Translations under genes and position numbers: made by a program
Source: Aphelocoma coerulescens
Lineage: Eukaryota; Chordata; Aves; Passeriformes; Corvidae
Reading direction: 5' to 3'
Length of the DNA stretch: 64,000 bases
Assembly: GCF_041296385.1 (NCBI RefSeq)
Contig: NW_027184085.1
Span: 744,001-808,000 of the forward strand
Notes under the pieces: generated by a model
Seen by the model: the letters and a program-made list of their open reading frames with translations, nothing else
What the model was told of the DNA's origin: nothing
Databases searched by the model: none
Shown: piece by piece, positions 44,321 to 56,727 of the stretch
Numbering within the stretch: the first letter of the stretch is position 1
How the letters are laid out: the number at the start of each line of letters is the position of its first letter

Positions 44321-46262
44321 TACCCTGTGCCCACACCTGCCAGCCCAATATTCATTTTACACACCTGTATGAGCATCAGCATTAAGGTTGCACAAATAAA
44401 ACGATCGATTATCCAGCATATTTCTGATGAGAAGCCTTTCATCTTTTCCTATCCCAGCAGCCTCTCCTAGACTGGCCACACACTTCAGACGAGTCCTCGT
44501 CTCCCTGTCCCGTCAAGGGCTTCCTTCAGGCAAGCCCAGAGCATTTTCCACGGGGGAGGCAGACAGCTCTGGTCGTGCCATTCCTGGGACTGCCCGTCAA
44601 GTGCCCTGGGGTGCACTGCCACTGACAACAGCCGCTTTTGGAAAGCCACCGGCTCTGCCTTTGTGGGGACCCATTCCCCTCCTTCCCAGGTAGGGACACA
44701 CCCCCGCTCTGCATCCAGCAGTGACTGAGCTCATCTCAACACCTGCCCACGGCTGCTCCTTGCAACCCACAGCTTTTATGGGAGCACACTAATTCCACAG
44801 GGAAAGCACGAGCCAGGTGTGCTTGCTGAGCAGTGCAGATGCCGCTTTCGCATTCCAAAGTCCAGCTAGGGCTAGATCACAGGAAGCTCTCAACTGGTTT
44901 CTTTCCCTTCCCACACTGTTAATAACATGTTCATTTCCACTACACTGGAAAAACTTCCATTGCAAATCAGCTAGAAAAAGGAAAAAGTAACAACATAGTA
45001 TGAACTCTCTCCTACTTGAGCAACTGCCCTCCAGTCAAGTGGCTCTGGGAATTCGGTCACAGCTCTGTTCCACCCCCGGAGCCTCCCTTGGCCAGGATGC
45101 ATACAGCACTCTCCCCCCGGCATACATGCAAGTGCTGAAGAGGCAGGTCATTTGAAGAGGCATTCAGGAGCCAGATTATTTTTTTAAATGGTTCGATTAA
45201 TTTATGGAAGCAACTCCCTTCAATGGATTTGTCTCTGCTGATCAGAGGAGCCATCAGTACGAGAAGGGGAACAGGCTGTTATCTCAACCCATGCTGGAAG
45301 GGATAGCTCCAGGGGTACAGCTATCACCACAGTTTTTCCAATAGTTAAAACCAGATATACCACAACTCAAAGCAGACTAGAAATAGTGATAGTGGACTTA
45401 AAGAATAGCTACAGCATCTGCCATCTTTGTCACCTGCAAAGCCACAGCCACATGTGCTCTCCTCCCACTGTGAACCAGTGACAGGACACACATGAGTTAA
45501 AGAATTCAGCCACATCTCAAGCAGCCTTGCTCACAACAGGAGTATACAGCATGACTTACAATCCTAGCAGCAGCCTGGAGCCTGCCTTACCCAGCTCCAT
45601 CATGGATCCTGGACACAGGAAATCAAACCAGAGAAAGGGCTTTTCAGAAAAGAGCAGGTAAAAGCAATAAAACCAGAGGCAACCCATAACAAACTTAGTC
45701 ACTAGAGGCACAGCTCCCTGACAATGAAAAACATCCACATTTTTAACTGAGAAGCACTTTACATTTTCAACTTCCAGAGAGCCACAATTTTCCCTTACTT
45801 CATGATTTAGAAGGCAAAATACAGCAACTAAGGCACCCCATCAGCTGTACCTTTATGGGATACACACAATCTCTGATTCCAGCCAGTACTTGGATTCTTG
45901 TATGAAATTTATTAAGACACTTCAATTAAGAAGTTGGAAGGGAATTAAAAGGAAATAAATGTCAAACATTCACACATGCAAGCTGATATTACATTCACAA
46001 AATCCCATTCTGCAGTATCTGTTAGCCATCAGTATGTATCACAGACTTGTAATTTTACAGGGCAAAATATAAAGCAGATCACAGACCCCCACTTACATCT
46101 ACACCAACCAGCCTCTTACATCCACCTCCACTGCACCTATGCAGATGAAATTCCCCACATTTAACCATCACCTCAGGGTGCTCACAGTTACTATTCCACT
46201 CTACATTCTAGTTACTTTGTGTCATTGTGACCATAATTCCATAAATTCCTGAACTCTTACAA

Positions 46263-46570
46263 GAATCATAGGAAGCTATGAGGTTGGAAAAACCCTCTAA
46301 GATCGTTGAGTCCAGCACAAATCCATGTCCCCAAGTGCTACCTCTAAATGGCATTTAAATCCCTCCAGGGATGGGGAGTCCACCATTGCCCTGGGCAGCT
46401 GTGCCAGGGCTGGGCAGTGCTTTTCGGAAAGATATTTTCCCTAATATCCAGCCTGAATCTCCCCTGGCACAACCTGAGGCCCTTTCCTCTTGTTCCCTGG
46501 AAGCAGAGCCTGACCCCCACCTGGCAGCACTTTCCTGTCAGGGTGTTGTGGAGAGCAAGGTGGTTTCCCA
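46263..46570 (-). repeat. CR1 LINE fragment
   Basis: About 300 bp match the reverse complement of the CR1 3' region: GAATCATAGGAAG, GGTTGGAAAAACCCTCTAAG, CCAGGGATGGGGAGTCCACC, CCTGGGCAGCTGTGCCAGGG, TATTTTCCCTAATATCCAGC, and then CTCCCCTGGCACAACCTGAG before GCCCTTTCCTCTTGTTCCC. The insertion is in the same orientation as NEDD4L. Confidence 0.92.
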
Positions 46571-47872
46571 AGTGTCCTTAGATATCCTTACTTGCTATGA
46601 AATTTATTTCCTAAGTCAAAAAGAACCCCCCCAAAAAAAAAACCTCAAAAGCATTGAGATTTCTTTACCGTTACAATCTTCAGAAGAAAAGTACAAGTTT
46701 CTCCAGTGCTCTACACTGGTAAGAGACTTTTCTTAGATTTAATCAAGAAGGAAATGGCTTTCAGATTCTGCAAGCCCACAGGCAGTGTTTTATAATGGTA
46801 AAGTTGATTAAAAATGGTCAGGACAACCCACTGAGATGCAAAACACAATGTATGCCTTGTAGTTAATCTTTCACAGTTAGGCAGGAACACGGGAACTGTT
46901 CTGCCCCAGTTTGAAGCCCTGCACGGCTCCACCACGCTAAGGAACAGGAGCTGCTGGGGCCGCAACTCTGCAACACCAACGTGTTTTCAAATGACTGTAG
47001 ATTAACTCATTTGAACGATTAAAAGAGATTTAAAAATACAAGTAGGGAGTATGTTTTTAACTCTCCGCTTTTATGGAAATCCTACTGACTCAAGACCAAT
47101 TTCCTTAAAATATTTTAAGGGCCACATCAACACGATTCAGTACAAATTACACCTGGATTTAGCTTCATGCATTATGAAAGATAAAAGTTATGTTGCTTAT
47201 GGTCAGCATCAAAAACTGTTTGTCAAAACAGCCCATCTGGAGAAAGAAAATAAAAAAGCTTTGGTTTACCATGTTCTGCACACAGCTACCAAAGGAACGC
47301 TTGTTGCAAATTTCACCCAAAATATCAAAGTTGATTAAACTTTTAATTGCTTCTTTCATGTAGTTTTAAGCAGATACACAAGTTAATGAACAATTTGTAA
47401 GCATCATTAAAGAAATACAGGAAAACCCACAGGGAGGCTCATTTATACATTAAGAAATTAGTCATTTCAATAAAAGCTAAAATTGGATACCACTAATTTC
47501 AAACTGATAAAGCCCTTCTAAGTAGATTGGAACATTTGCAGTAGAGCATTTCGTCATGCTTAGGCTTAATAGAGCAGGAACATCAAGCCTGAATTAACCT
47601 TCAGAAAAAGAAAATTACTGGGCTTGGGTTCATTTTAGCTTCAGAATCTGCTTCTCCCCCGGCTATTACCTGGTTGGGTTCTGCAAGCCTGGGCTTTGAG
47701 CTGCTTCCTGTGCTCACAGAGCTGAGGCAAGGAGAGGGCAGGAGCAGCCAGAGCTGCGTTAACAGTTGTGCTGATGCACACCCAGCACCTGCAGGGGCTG
47801 CAGCCCTCGCAGGGCCCTTGCCCTGCCAAGCTGATCATGTTCCAAGGATCACAGGTACTGCACAACACCCAC

Positions 47873-47946
47873 CTGGCTCCAAAGATGTCCTTCTTCGCCA
47901 GATCAATGCCAGAAACCACCTTCACCCTGAGGACGCGAGACTCCTC
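47873..47946 (-). CDS. NEDD4L: NEDD4L first C2-domain exon ([20 protein letters not shown]...)
   Basis: This 74-bp exon follows acceptor cttttttgtcacag and ends at donor CAG|gtgggt. It encodes [20 protein letters not shown] then IFGA, plus two bases of a Ser codon that the next exon completes. Mammalian NEDD4L reads [29 protein letters not shown]4 reads NSRIVRVRVIAGIGLAKKDILGAS, so this is NEDD4L. It forms the first C2 strand and the start of calcium loop 1 (the Asp of KKD). The exon begins in phase 0, so any first exon that joins it must end in phase 0. The mammalian canonical first exon (start MATGLGEPVYGL) was not found up to 64000. Confidence 0.96.
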
Positions 47947-50900
47947 CTGTGACAAAAAAGAAAGTGGGTTTAATGGTTATTCTGCAGGTCACTTTGAAGA
48001 TCAGCAGTTGGCAAGAGGCTAACAGATAGTGGGAGTCTCTCCTAGGGAGGATTTGGAAAAGAAACACCTCTTGGAAGGCTTATCTGAATCCAGCCATGAG
48101 GAATATTTGACTCCAGTCAGAGCTGTTAAGAATTCAACAAAGGCAGAGTAAGAGTAGATAACAGTAATAACATCACAGCAGTAACATTGTAACAATAATA
48201 GCAATAAAAGTAGAAGAGGATTTGCTTGAACAGGGCCATTTCACATCCTAAGTGATCCATATGCCACAAATTCATTCTGCATTGACACTAAAGGTCTTCA
48301 AACACAAGGGAAAATATTCATAACATTTTAGTTATGAGAGATGTCTGTGGTGTAAAAAACAAGGATGCACGGTTAAAATAAATCCTTAAAATGAGTTTTT
48401 TATGCCTGTCTCACCACCTTGGTGTATGTGGAGAGCTCAAAACCAGCGTTCAGTGACAGATGGCACATCACTGGAGCATCAACCTGATGCTCAGTTTATC
48501 ACTTCATTACATGAAGTGCCTGAGGAACATCAGTAAAAATGGTCTTTTTTTTACTTTATTTTTTTTCCCCCTGCTTGAGCGACACAAAGAGGTCACCAAA
48601 ATGAAACCTGGAAAGTCTTCTACAGAAACAGGTTCTGCAGTCCCCCATATCAGCGATACCTTCTCTTCTTTGATAAGCCTCCCAGAGCTGCAAGATACCG
48701 GATTCAATTACAGTAACTTGAGACTCCATTCCTTGAAGCTGGTTCAGAAAACAATCACACTTTCCCACAGGTTTCTCCTGGTCTGTTTGCTTTAGGCAGC
48801 TGAAAGCCAGACACAGCTTTGTCAGCTGTCTTGGCACGGATTTTTCCGACTGAGAGGAAGGTCAGGACCAGCTCCGAAGAAAAGCCATACCTGGGCAGCT
48901 AAACTCTCCCCTCTGGAAGGAGGCACGGACAGGGGATCAGAAAACAACAGTCCCATTGAACCTGTCTGGAGGGCAAGTTCCACCCTGGCACATGTCCTGC
49001 CTGAGGAACGGGGCTGCAGTAAAACAACACTTGAGACTGAAATCCTTCCTGTAAACCTGCGGTTTGGTATTCTCCCCAGCAGCACTTAACACTGCAAGGT
49101 AGTTTCTAATTAAGGGAACACGATTTTTTTTTCCCCAGAAGAGCCCAAAACTTACCTGAGAGATGAACAAAACAGCATGCGAAAAAGAACAATTCAATGG
49201 ACTCACATTAGTGGATATTGAAGTTTTTTCCCATGTACCATGTGCCTGGTTTTCTAGAGGGCTTTTAATACACAAAAGGCAATGAACTTGCAAATTGCGA
49301 TCAAGATAATTCCTTCAATAAGAGAAGACAGTATAGAAAAACCCAAGCAGAAACCCAGACTGTTCGGACCTCACTGAGGTAGAACTAGAGAAGAAGTTGC
49401 CATAGCTATTTCTGTATTAACAATGCTACTCAGATTCCCTCCAACAAAGTCCAACACCGACTTTGCTAGAGTGGCATCTTCTTCCTGCACTGAGGGCACT
49501 TCTGCATATTAGCTGATTCAAAAGAAATCAAAGAAAAACAAAACCAAATGAACAAACAATCCCCCCCACCATCTTTAAAAGAGAAAAAAAGGCAACAGGA
49601 GGTCCCACTACTGGAGGATCCCTAAATCAGTTTTGCAAGATACAAAAGATGATGCTCCAGGTGATCTAAATAGATTCTCAAAAACACACCTGAAGGGTCG
49701 TATCCCACTTTAAGTACCCCAGAAGCTATGATCCTGTTCCCTCCTGTGAGGAGGCTCTCAGCCTCTGCTCAGTATTCCAATTTAACAAGCAGAACAAAAG
49801 CTTTTGCAAATGTTTGTTCCAATTTTGATATGCATGAAATATGTATACATATATATGTAATGTTAAAAAAAAAATTTAAACCACCTCAATTAGTGATAAG
49901 GTCTACCATATGTACCATATGTATTAACTTTTGCTGGCTCCTTGTGTCCCAATTTCTTCCTTTATCTCCAAGTGTGCTGTGTCTAGGTAAAAAAGGAGTT
50001 AAATTATTACAGCAACAGTGAGGTGATCTCACCTCATTGTCTACCAAAAAATCAGGTAAAGGATTGCTTGGCTGGGCACAGCCTGAGACTCACAGAGCAC
50101 CAATTACCTGATGCAGGTTTCCACACAGCCCTCTCTGAAAAGGCTGTACAAGAAAATTAGGATTTTTTCGTTTTTGTTGTAAACCCAGGGCACAATGACA
50201 GAGAATAGCCAAGACAAGATCACTAACCACAGAAAAATTCTGAGCAAGAAGACCCAGGATCCAAACCTCAAATAATAAAGCGATCCCCAGCACAAGCAGA
50301 GAATGGGATACGGAGACAGATTTGGAGGATTAAGAAAAAGCGGGGAACTGACACAGGGCAGACAGTGAGGCTGAAGGATAACAAACATACAGCTGGAGTC
50401 CTAATTTGCAAGTAAACAAACAAGAGCAAGCAAAGCAGGGCAACAAGGCTGATCCGAGACACAGCACGGCTCTGTGGGACTCATGTCAGGGAAGCAGCTC
50501 CACACACCACGGGAGCAACGCGCCGAGGGAAATGAGGGCCTCCTCCAGCACCTGTGGCTGAACGACCATGGGCACCCTGCCCCAAGCATCAGATGCAAAG
50601 TGAAAGTCAATGAGGGACAAGTTCCTGACTGGAGCAAGATGGTTCTTCTGTTGGACTCTAAAAAAGCACTTGCTTCATTAGCCCAGCCATATCTTAAAAA
50701 GGAAAGAGATGCCAGAAGCAATGGCGTAACCCTGAGTTCTCTCAGCTGAACAGCTTCAGGTCCCACATGAACTGACACTGCTGAGCACACACTCAGCCTC
50801 AAACTGTCCAGACCATGACCTGATCCACACAAAAGCCGCAGAGCACAATTTACTGGCAGTTAAGTATCCTGACTGAAAGACTTCCATCAGTGATCAATCA

Positions 50901-53017
50901 CCTAACATATTCTTAAAATGCAATTTCCCAACACAAACTCCCATTTTCTGGCAACAGTACGCAATATCCCTTTGAGTCAGCAAGCAGTAGAGGCAACTGC
51001 ATGCTCCAGGACACGGTCTTGGGGTACTCCTTCCCCTTCTCGTGTACCCAAGAGACCAGCACCCACCCTCATCTGCTTATCATCCCACCCCATCCTTCCA
51101 TGAGCAGCCAAATTTTCCTCCTTGCAACATCACAGAGATCATGAGGCAGGAAATGGCGAGCTGGGAACAGTTAAGGGAAGACAAGGCTTCAGAAGTCACT
51201 TGCCACTCGAGATGCCATTTGTCAAGGAAGAATCTTTGGTTCTGCTCAGAGTTGAAATTATATAGCAGAAAGAAATACCTGTGGTGAGATTAAACTGTAT
51301 TCACCTTCTGTGCAGGAAGTGAACACCTGACCGCAATTTTTGTATTCCTGAATTCCCTGTGTTTTGTAAAGCACATATCCTAAGCTGCTTTTTGAAGCAC
51401 AGTTTGAAAGAGAAGTTCAGCTATCCCCACAGAGATACTTTTCTATCCTATTTCAACCTTGCCTGTAGCATTCTGAGCCTGGAAGGGGCTCCAGGTGCTG
51501 CCACTCCCTACTCTGGGTGGCTCCTGCTTCCAGAGGCCAGGCCGTGCTCTGTGCAGCCCCAGAGCTGATGCTGCAGTTCCATTCCTGCCTCGCTCGGGTT
51601 TGGCACCTACAATGCAGAACACAACCAGGAATTCCAAGCAGTGCTGTCCCAAGCACTGCGATTCAATCCACTGGTGAGGCTGCTGGGAACACGAGGCTGT
51701 GTTGCAGGTGGGGATGGCCATGGGGCTGTGAGCATTTCGGCAGCTCCACGTGCACATTCCAGCAGCTCTCCCTGCCCATGCTCCTGTCCTGCCCCCAAAC
51801 ATAGCCTCCCCAGCTGCTGCAGCAGCCTGCCCTGAAGGGCCCGGTTACCTATTAGTGCTGAGCTCCACTGCTCCCCACGTCCACGCTGACTTCTACTTTG
51901 TCCAATCATTAACGTGAAGTTTGCGTATTCTTGCCTTCCCAAAACATGTCAAAGGTTACAGAGTTCTCCTCTTTGCTGAAGGATAACCTCTACACAGGTT
52001 GTGTTCTCTTAGCTGCAGTTCCCAGTGCCGTTTCAGAGGACTTGGCTTATTTATGTGGAACTAAGCTGCAGAATTGGAAGCCTATTATAGATCAAAACCC
52101 AGACTTCATCAACAGTGAACAAACCTCAATTCACCTCAGAAAAGATGAAGGAACACAGATGCATTTCCAGATTTAGGAGACTTTTGTATGTATATTTATC
52201 TGTATGATTCACATTTTGTTAATTCTTTGTTAAATACACACCACATTCACTTTCTCCAGCTGCTCTGAAAAGCCAAGTAATTTCTAACACCCCTTAAAGC
52301 ACTCACAAAAGAAAACTTATTAAGTCCTGCCCTTGGATCAGTAAAATATCCTGGAGCTGGGGAGTTTAGAGAAGAGTTGTGACAGCAGAAGAGAAAGAAC
52401 ACAGGCCAAACACAGTGTCCCAAGCTGCCTTCTCCCCCACCAGCAGGGTGAAATGCTGCCCGTTCAAAGGGTGATCCAGGAGATGCAGCTCAGCCCACAC
52501 CAGCTGAACCCACATGGAAGTGCTGTAAAACCAACCTGAACAAGCTTTGAAATACACATCTGTATGTTCTAAATGCACACTGAAAGAAAGCCACAGCAAT
52601 CCAGTCTGGTGTAAGAAGGAAAGCTGCAGATGTCAACTTCCAGCAGGACAGACAATCCCATGACACATGTAGCGTACGCATTAAGAGAACAGCCTGAAAT
52701 AACAATCGATGGGGGTATAAAATTAGAAGGCTGACTCGTTTAAATGAACAGACAAGTGTGAAAGGCACAACGGCTGGATCAATGCAAGCCGATATTTGAA
52801 CAGTTGCCACTCAGACCAGGAAGATTAAACATTTAACGTGTTTTTCCAAAGCTATATAAAACTGCCTCCGAGTCAAGCACCCCAAGACGGGCAGATTTAT
52901 TCTCCTATTTTCCGAGGCGCACGCAGCCGCAGCCAGCCCGCGTGGGATGCCAGGCTGTCACCTGGCAGCCAGAGCACACCCCGCTGTCACGCCGTGGCCC
53001 TCGCGAGCTGCACTTAC
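47947..53017. other. NEDD4L intron between the CpG-island exon and the first C2 exon
   Basis: About 5.1 kb show no recognisable exon. A short TA-rich run lies near 49842-49862 and a C run at 49561-49567. Open frames here (for example around 50401-50832) show no domain or splice support. Confidence 0.5.
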
Positions 53018-53110
53018 CGCGGGACCCCCACGCCAAGAGCTCCGCCAGGCACCGCCGCTCGCCCGCCGCCTCCGCCCGCACACGCGGAAGTTCAGCCGAC
53101 AGAGGCAATA
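52905..53110. promoter_or_regulatory. CpG island, probable NEDD4L alternative promoter
   Basis: About 25 CpG dinucleotides fall within about 200 bp, in a window that is otherwise strongly CpG-poor. The island spans the candidate first exon and its donor, as is usual for housekeeping-type vertebrate promoters. No clear TATA box is seen on the minus strand just upstream (53120-53300). Transcription toward NEDD4L is inferred from the donor orientation. Confidence 0.6.
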
Positions 53111-53119
53111 AATGACCAT
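53018..53119 (-). CDS. NEDD4L: Candidate alternative first coding exon of NEDD4L in a CpG island (34 codons)
   Basis: A strong donor GCG|gtaagtg follows a CpG-dense stretch. The only ATG in the stretch (first base 53119, G at -3 and G at +4) opens a 34-codon frame that ends exactly in phase 0 at the donor, as needed to join the exon at 47946. An in-frame TGA lies 14 codons upstream (53159-53161), so the start is bounded. The peptide begins MVIYCLCRLNFRVCGRRRRA and is Arg- and Cys-rich, with no domain I recognise. CpG island, donor, Kozak context and frame all agree, but a GC-rich frame of this length can stay open by chance. The exon could instead be mostly 5' untranslated. I cannot match the peptide to a known NEDD4L isoform. 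Confidence 0.5.
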
Positions 53120-53432
53120 CACCAAGGCAACGAGGGGAAAGGCCAGCGAGCTTGGGTTTCACCTGGAGAGAACTTCGCCTGAGCCACAGTGGGGGAGTGT
53201 TGCTTGGGTTCAGTTTGGCTTTTTTTTCCCCCTTCTCTCTGTGTAGAGACATTTTTGATTCCAACCCGTGATAGGCTCCAGCAAGGTAAATTTCCACTGA
53301 CTGCAAGGAGAGAAACCAGATCCCACTGGAATGTTACCTGCATGCAGAGACTCTGTGAATCCGGTTTCACCCACTGAGCACCTCATCTCTAGTTTTATTA
53401 TATCTGAAAGTTTGCAAAACATAACATATTAA

Positions 53433-53520
53433 AAAAGATAACAGATCTTTAACTCAATGTTTTGGTGGCAAAACAAATCCAAATGGAAAAGACAACAAAC
53501 CTTTAATTCAATGTTTTAAC
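53433..53520. repeat. Diverged local tandem duplication, period about 54 bp
   Basis: Two imperfect copies share the core CTTTAACTCAATGTTTT / CTTTAATTCAATGTTTT and the preceding A-rich AAAAGAYAACA. They lie just upstream, in NEDD4L orientation, of the CpG-island exon. Confidence 0.55.
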
Positions 53521-55439
53521 TGTGGCACTTCTGGTTCCCTGTATAAAAACCCACACACACGCAGTCACCCGAACACACACTGCTCTTAATTCTCCACATT
53601 TGCAGGGGGAAAATCAACCAGGATCTGTAGTTCCAAAGTAAAATAAAGTATGCGTCATCTACTTAAGGGCCAGCGTTGGCCACAGCAAGCCTAAAAACCA
53701 TGTTATGCTTCTCCTAAATCTCCCAGCAACTGAAACCAAGTTCAATGGCAGAAAAGTTGAGCTGATTCTTACTTTGATTTGTTGGCAGATTAAACCAATC
53801 CACATATGGCTGAGTGAAAAAACTGTGCTCTAGGAAGCTATTCCACATCAACCTCCTGCAGAGAGTATTCCCAAATTGGTTTACCTTGTTCTGACTAGGT
53901 CCTCCCTAACACCAAACAATGCTGGGCAGCCCAAGAGAGAACCCAAGTGGGGTGCTCTGTCTGGTGGGCTGTCACCATCATGCCCAGGGAAGGCAGCTGA
54001 GAGCACCCCAAGGAAACAGCTTGATCTCTGATGACATCACAGTGACTTTCTAAAGGCCATAGCAACACAATGTAGTAAGTCTCACTATAATTCTTGCAAT
54101 ATCTTACTAATCTTGAAATTGTCAGTGGCAATTTTGCCAACAGTGTTTGATAAAATCTCAGTTGTGCAATGCAAACAAAACCATGCACCAGGGCTATGAC
54201 CCACATCCCCACTCTCCTCTGCAAGTTCAGCATAGGAAAACAAAGTTAAAAGGTCACTTGGTTACAACTCATCTGGCTCAAGCAGGGACATTAAAATCTC
54301 CTTTCAGACGCTTCACCACAAGCAGCCTGGGAACCCAGCTCAGAACTGTGTCCTTGCAAGTGCTGGTCACACTCCTCCTCCAAGAGTAAATCAAACTGTG
54401 CCTTTTCTTACCCACGGAGTTCTCAACCCTTGCTGCAGGATGCAATGTGTTTGTAAAAACCCCATTATTTTCTCCACAGGAGACTGCAAAATTAGAGCAA
54501 CTAAACCTAAAAGCTTTTGGAGGAAAGAAGGCTGTGCAGTTTGGATCAGAAAGACCCTCCTGGCTACAATGGATTGGTCAGTTCACGGAGCATACATGGT
54601 CCTCCAGAGCACTCCTGGCTAAGCAAGGATTCTCACGCAGCGGAAATCAAAAGATGAAGCAAACACCAGTAGGCATAAAAAGAACTGCAGAGTTTGGAGA
54701 ACTATGGTATTCATAAGCTCATACAACAGAAAAATATTAAATGTTTTATAATAGTGATTTAGGTCCTATTTCTAGGACTTCAGACCTCTAAAGAAGAAGA
54801 ACTGTATTCGTGTTTTCCTTGGCTGGAATAACACAGTCAGCAGAAAAAACCACCAGGCAGAATTTCATCACGACATAAGTTTATCTTAGAGGGACACTAT
54901 CATGATGCTGCTCTCCCACGGGGACAAACCAGCAGAAAAGAGCACACAAAACTGGAATGAGCAAGTTAAAACACAGACATCAGGAGCAGTGGATCAAAGG
55001 TACCTGCACATCAGTGACAGTGTGTGGGACCAGGACTCCAGGTGCCCAGTCCAATGCTGAAAGCACACTATTAATAGGCTCAAACCACAGTACCGCCCTC
55101 ATGAAAATCTGCTTACAAGGTATTTTTACCGCATATTTTAAAAAACTAAGTGTTCCAAGTGAATTGTGATCTATTTTAATAGAAACCCACTGAACTCCAC
55201 GCAGTTAGATACACTTGAGCCATTTTAGAAAGCGTGTTGAACCAGGCCACCTGTGAGCTTTGGAAATTCCTAAGATGCAAAAGAACTTTAATTTAATGGA
55301 CTTGCTGTACCGCACAAGACTTTAGTCTCCTTATTTAACTTTTAGAGCTATTTATATCACTCATTAAAAGAATTCATGTAAGCAAAACATTGTTTTCTGC
55401 ACAACCTTGTTGACTGAGCTCTCCAGTGTCTCATGCAGG

Positions 55440-55530
55440 AATCACAGAATCATTATGGTTGGGTGAGACCTCCAAGATCACCAAGTTCAACCTTCAACCC
55501 GATATCACAATGCCCACTAACACCCTAGTT
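55440..55530 (-). repeat. CR1 LINE fragment
   Basis: The sequence reads AATCACAGAATCATTATGGT, TGGGTGAGACCTCCAAGATC, ACCAAGTTCAACCTTCAACC and then CAATGCCCACTAACACCCTA. This is the reverse complement of the CR1 3' end, including the octamer-derived ATCACAGAATCATT start. Confidence 0.88.
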
Positions 55531-56384
55531 AGTGGCAGGAGGGTATATTTGCTGAATTATCTGTATATGCCTTGCATTTACAGTCTAGGAAATTCTCTTC
55601 CCAAAGGAAACCTTTGTCTGCTTTTCTCTGGACAAGAGAAGTGTTTAATCTTTGGTGGGAGCAGAGAAATGGAAAAGCATTTCATACATGTTGCTATTAA
55701 AAACCTGAACAAAGCTTTGACTAGGACTAAGTAGTGCATTTGCAGCAACCTGTGACCTGACAGTGACTCTCCTATATGAACTTAGCTTTAAAAATGAAAA
55801 AAAACCATGAAACCACCCCAAAAAAACACGCTCAGTCTTGATATTGCATGAGACACCAGCACCAAGACCATCTGCATCCAAACTGAACATTAACTGTGAA
55901 TTTCAACAGAGAATTCCTGAAGAAAAATCTGACAGAACTTCATTTCCTTCCCTTTGGATATACAGAAACCAAACTGATTAATTACAACCTCAAGGTTTTA
56001 TTTAAACAAGTACCCCACTTTCTGACATGCACAAAGCACCATAAAACAAAGGAATGATGATTCTGTGTAAGATGATGACAGGACAGTGGTCCTAACACTG
56101 GCAAAAGAACAAGGCAGGCTGGTTTAATTTCAAGTCCTCATTATCCTCAGGTTAGGACCCACACGGATCCATTACTTTCCAGCAGTACTTCAAAACTTAT
56201 TAGGCAAAAGAGAACCACTAAAAATCCATGTCCCCAGTGGATATCTGACAACCACGTCCAGTAAAGAGAAAGGGTCTGAATTCCCAATTAGCAGCCTGCA
56301 GCAAGGACTCACAGAAGGACCTGACAGGAGGACTTGCTTTCAAAGCAGCTGCTCTAGCACAACACAGAAGTTTTTACCTTTCAC

Positions 56385-56727
56385 TGTATCCTCTGTGGAT
56401 ACAATATTGCTGCTAGCAACAATTTTCTTGCTTGTTTCAAAGCCCGTGGGATACTTCTCTCTCTCAAGAAGAGATTAGCAAAAGTTCTATAAACTATGAA
56501 CACCTGCAACCTTGTAGAACTATGTTTATGGTACAGTAGAAAAATATTTTGACAATGGATGTTTAGGTTTTCTAGCCAATCCACCCGGGGGGGCTGATCC
56601 TTTGTCCAATTAGACTATGAAGAAAAAAGTCTATAAAAGAGTTTGCAAAATAATTAAATAAATCAATCTTGCTGCACAATTCCTGCCTGCTGGATCTCTC
56701 CTCTCCTCCCTACGGCTGCAGGATACA
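56385..56727 (+). mobile_element. Probable solo LTR of an endogenous retrovirus
   Basis: The 343-bp segment begins TGTATCC and ends GGATACA, giving TG...CA with perfect 7-bp inverted ends. Inside, in order, are two CCAAT boxes (56576-56580 and 56606-56610), a TATA box TATAAAA (56632-56638), a polyadenylation signal AATAAA (56657-56662) and a pyrimidine-rich U5-like stretch. This order is typical of U3-R-U5. No retroviral coding remnant adjoins it and no target-site duplication is visible, so the ends are provisional. It is antisense to NEDD4L. Confidence 0.55.

Noticed and set aside
44038..44442. Minus-strand open frame of 134 codons across the CpG-rich patch
   Set aside because: No homology is seen. 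A gtgtgt donor-like site follows LMLMLIQ, but there is no acceptor or conserved peptide to support an exon.
52838..53182. Plus-strand open frame rich in Pro and Arg at the CpG island
   Set aside because: The composition is what a CpG island gives by chance. There is no homology and no matching splice donor on the plus strand.
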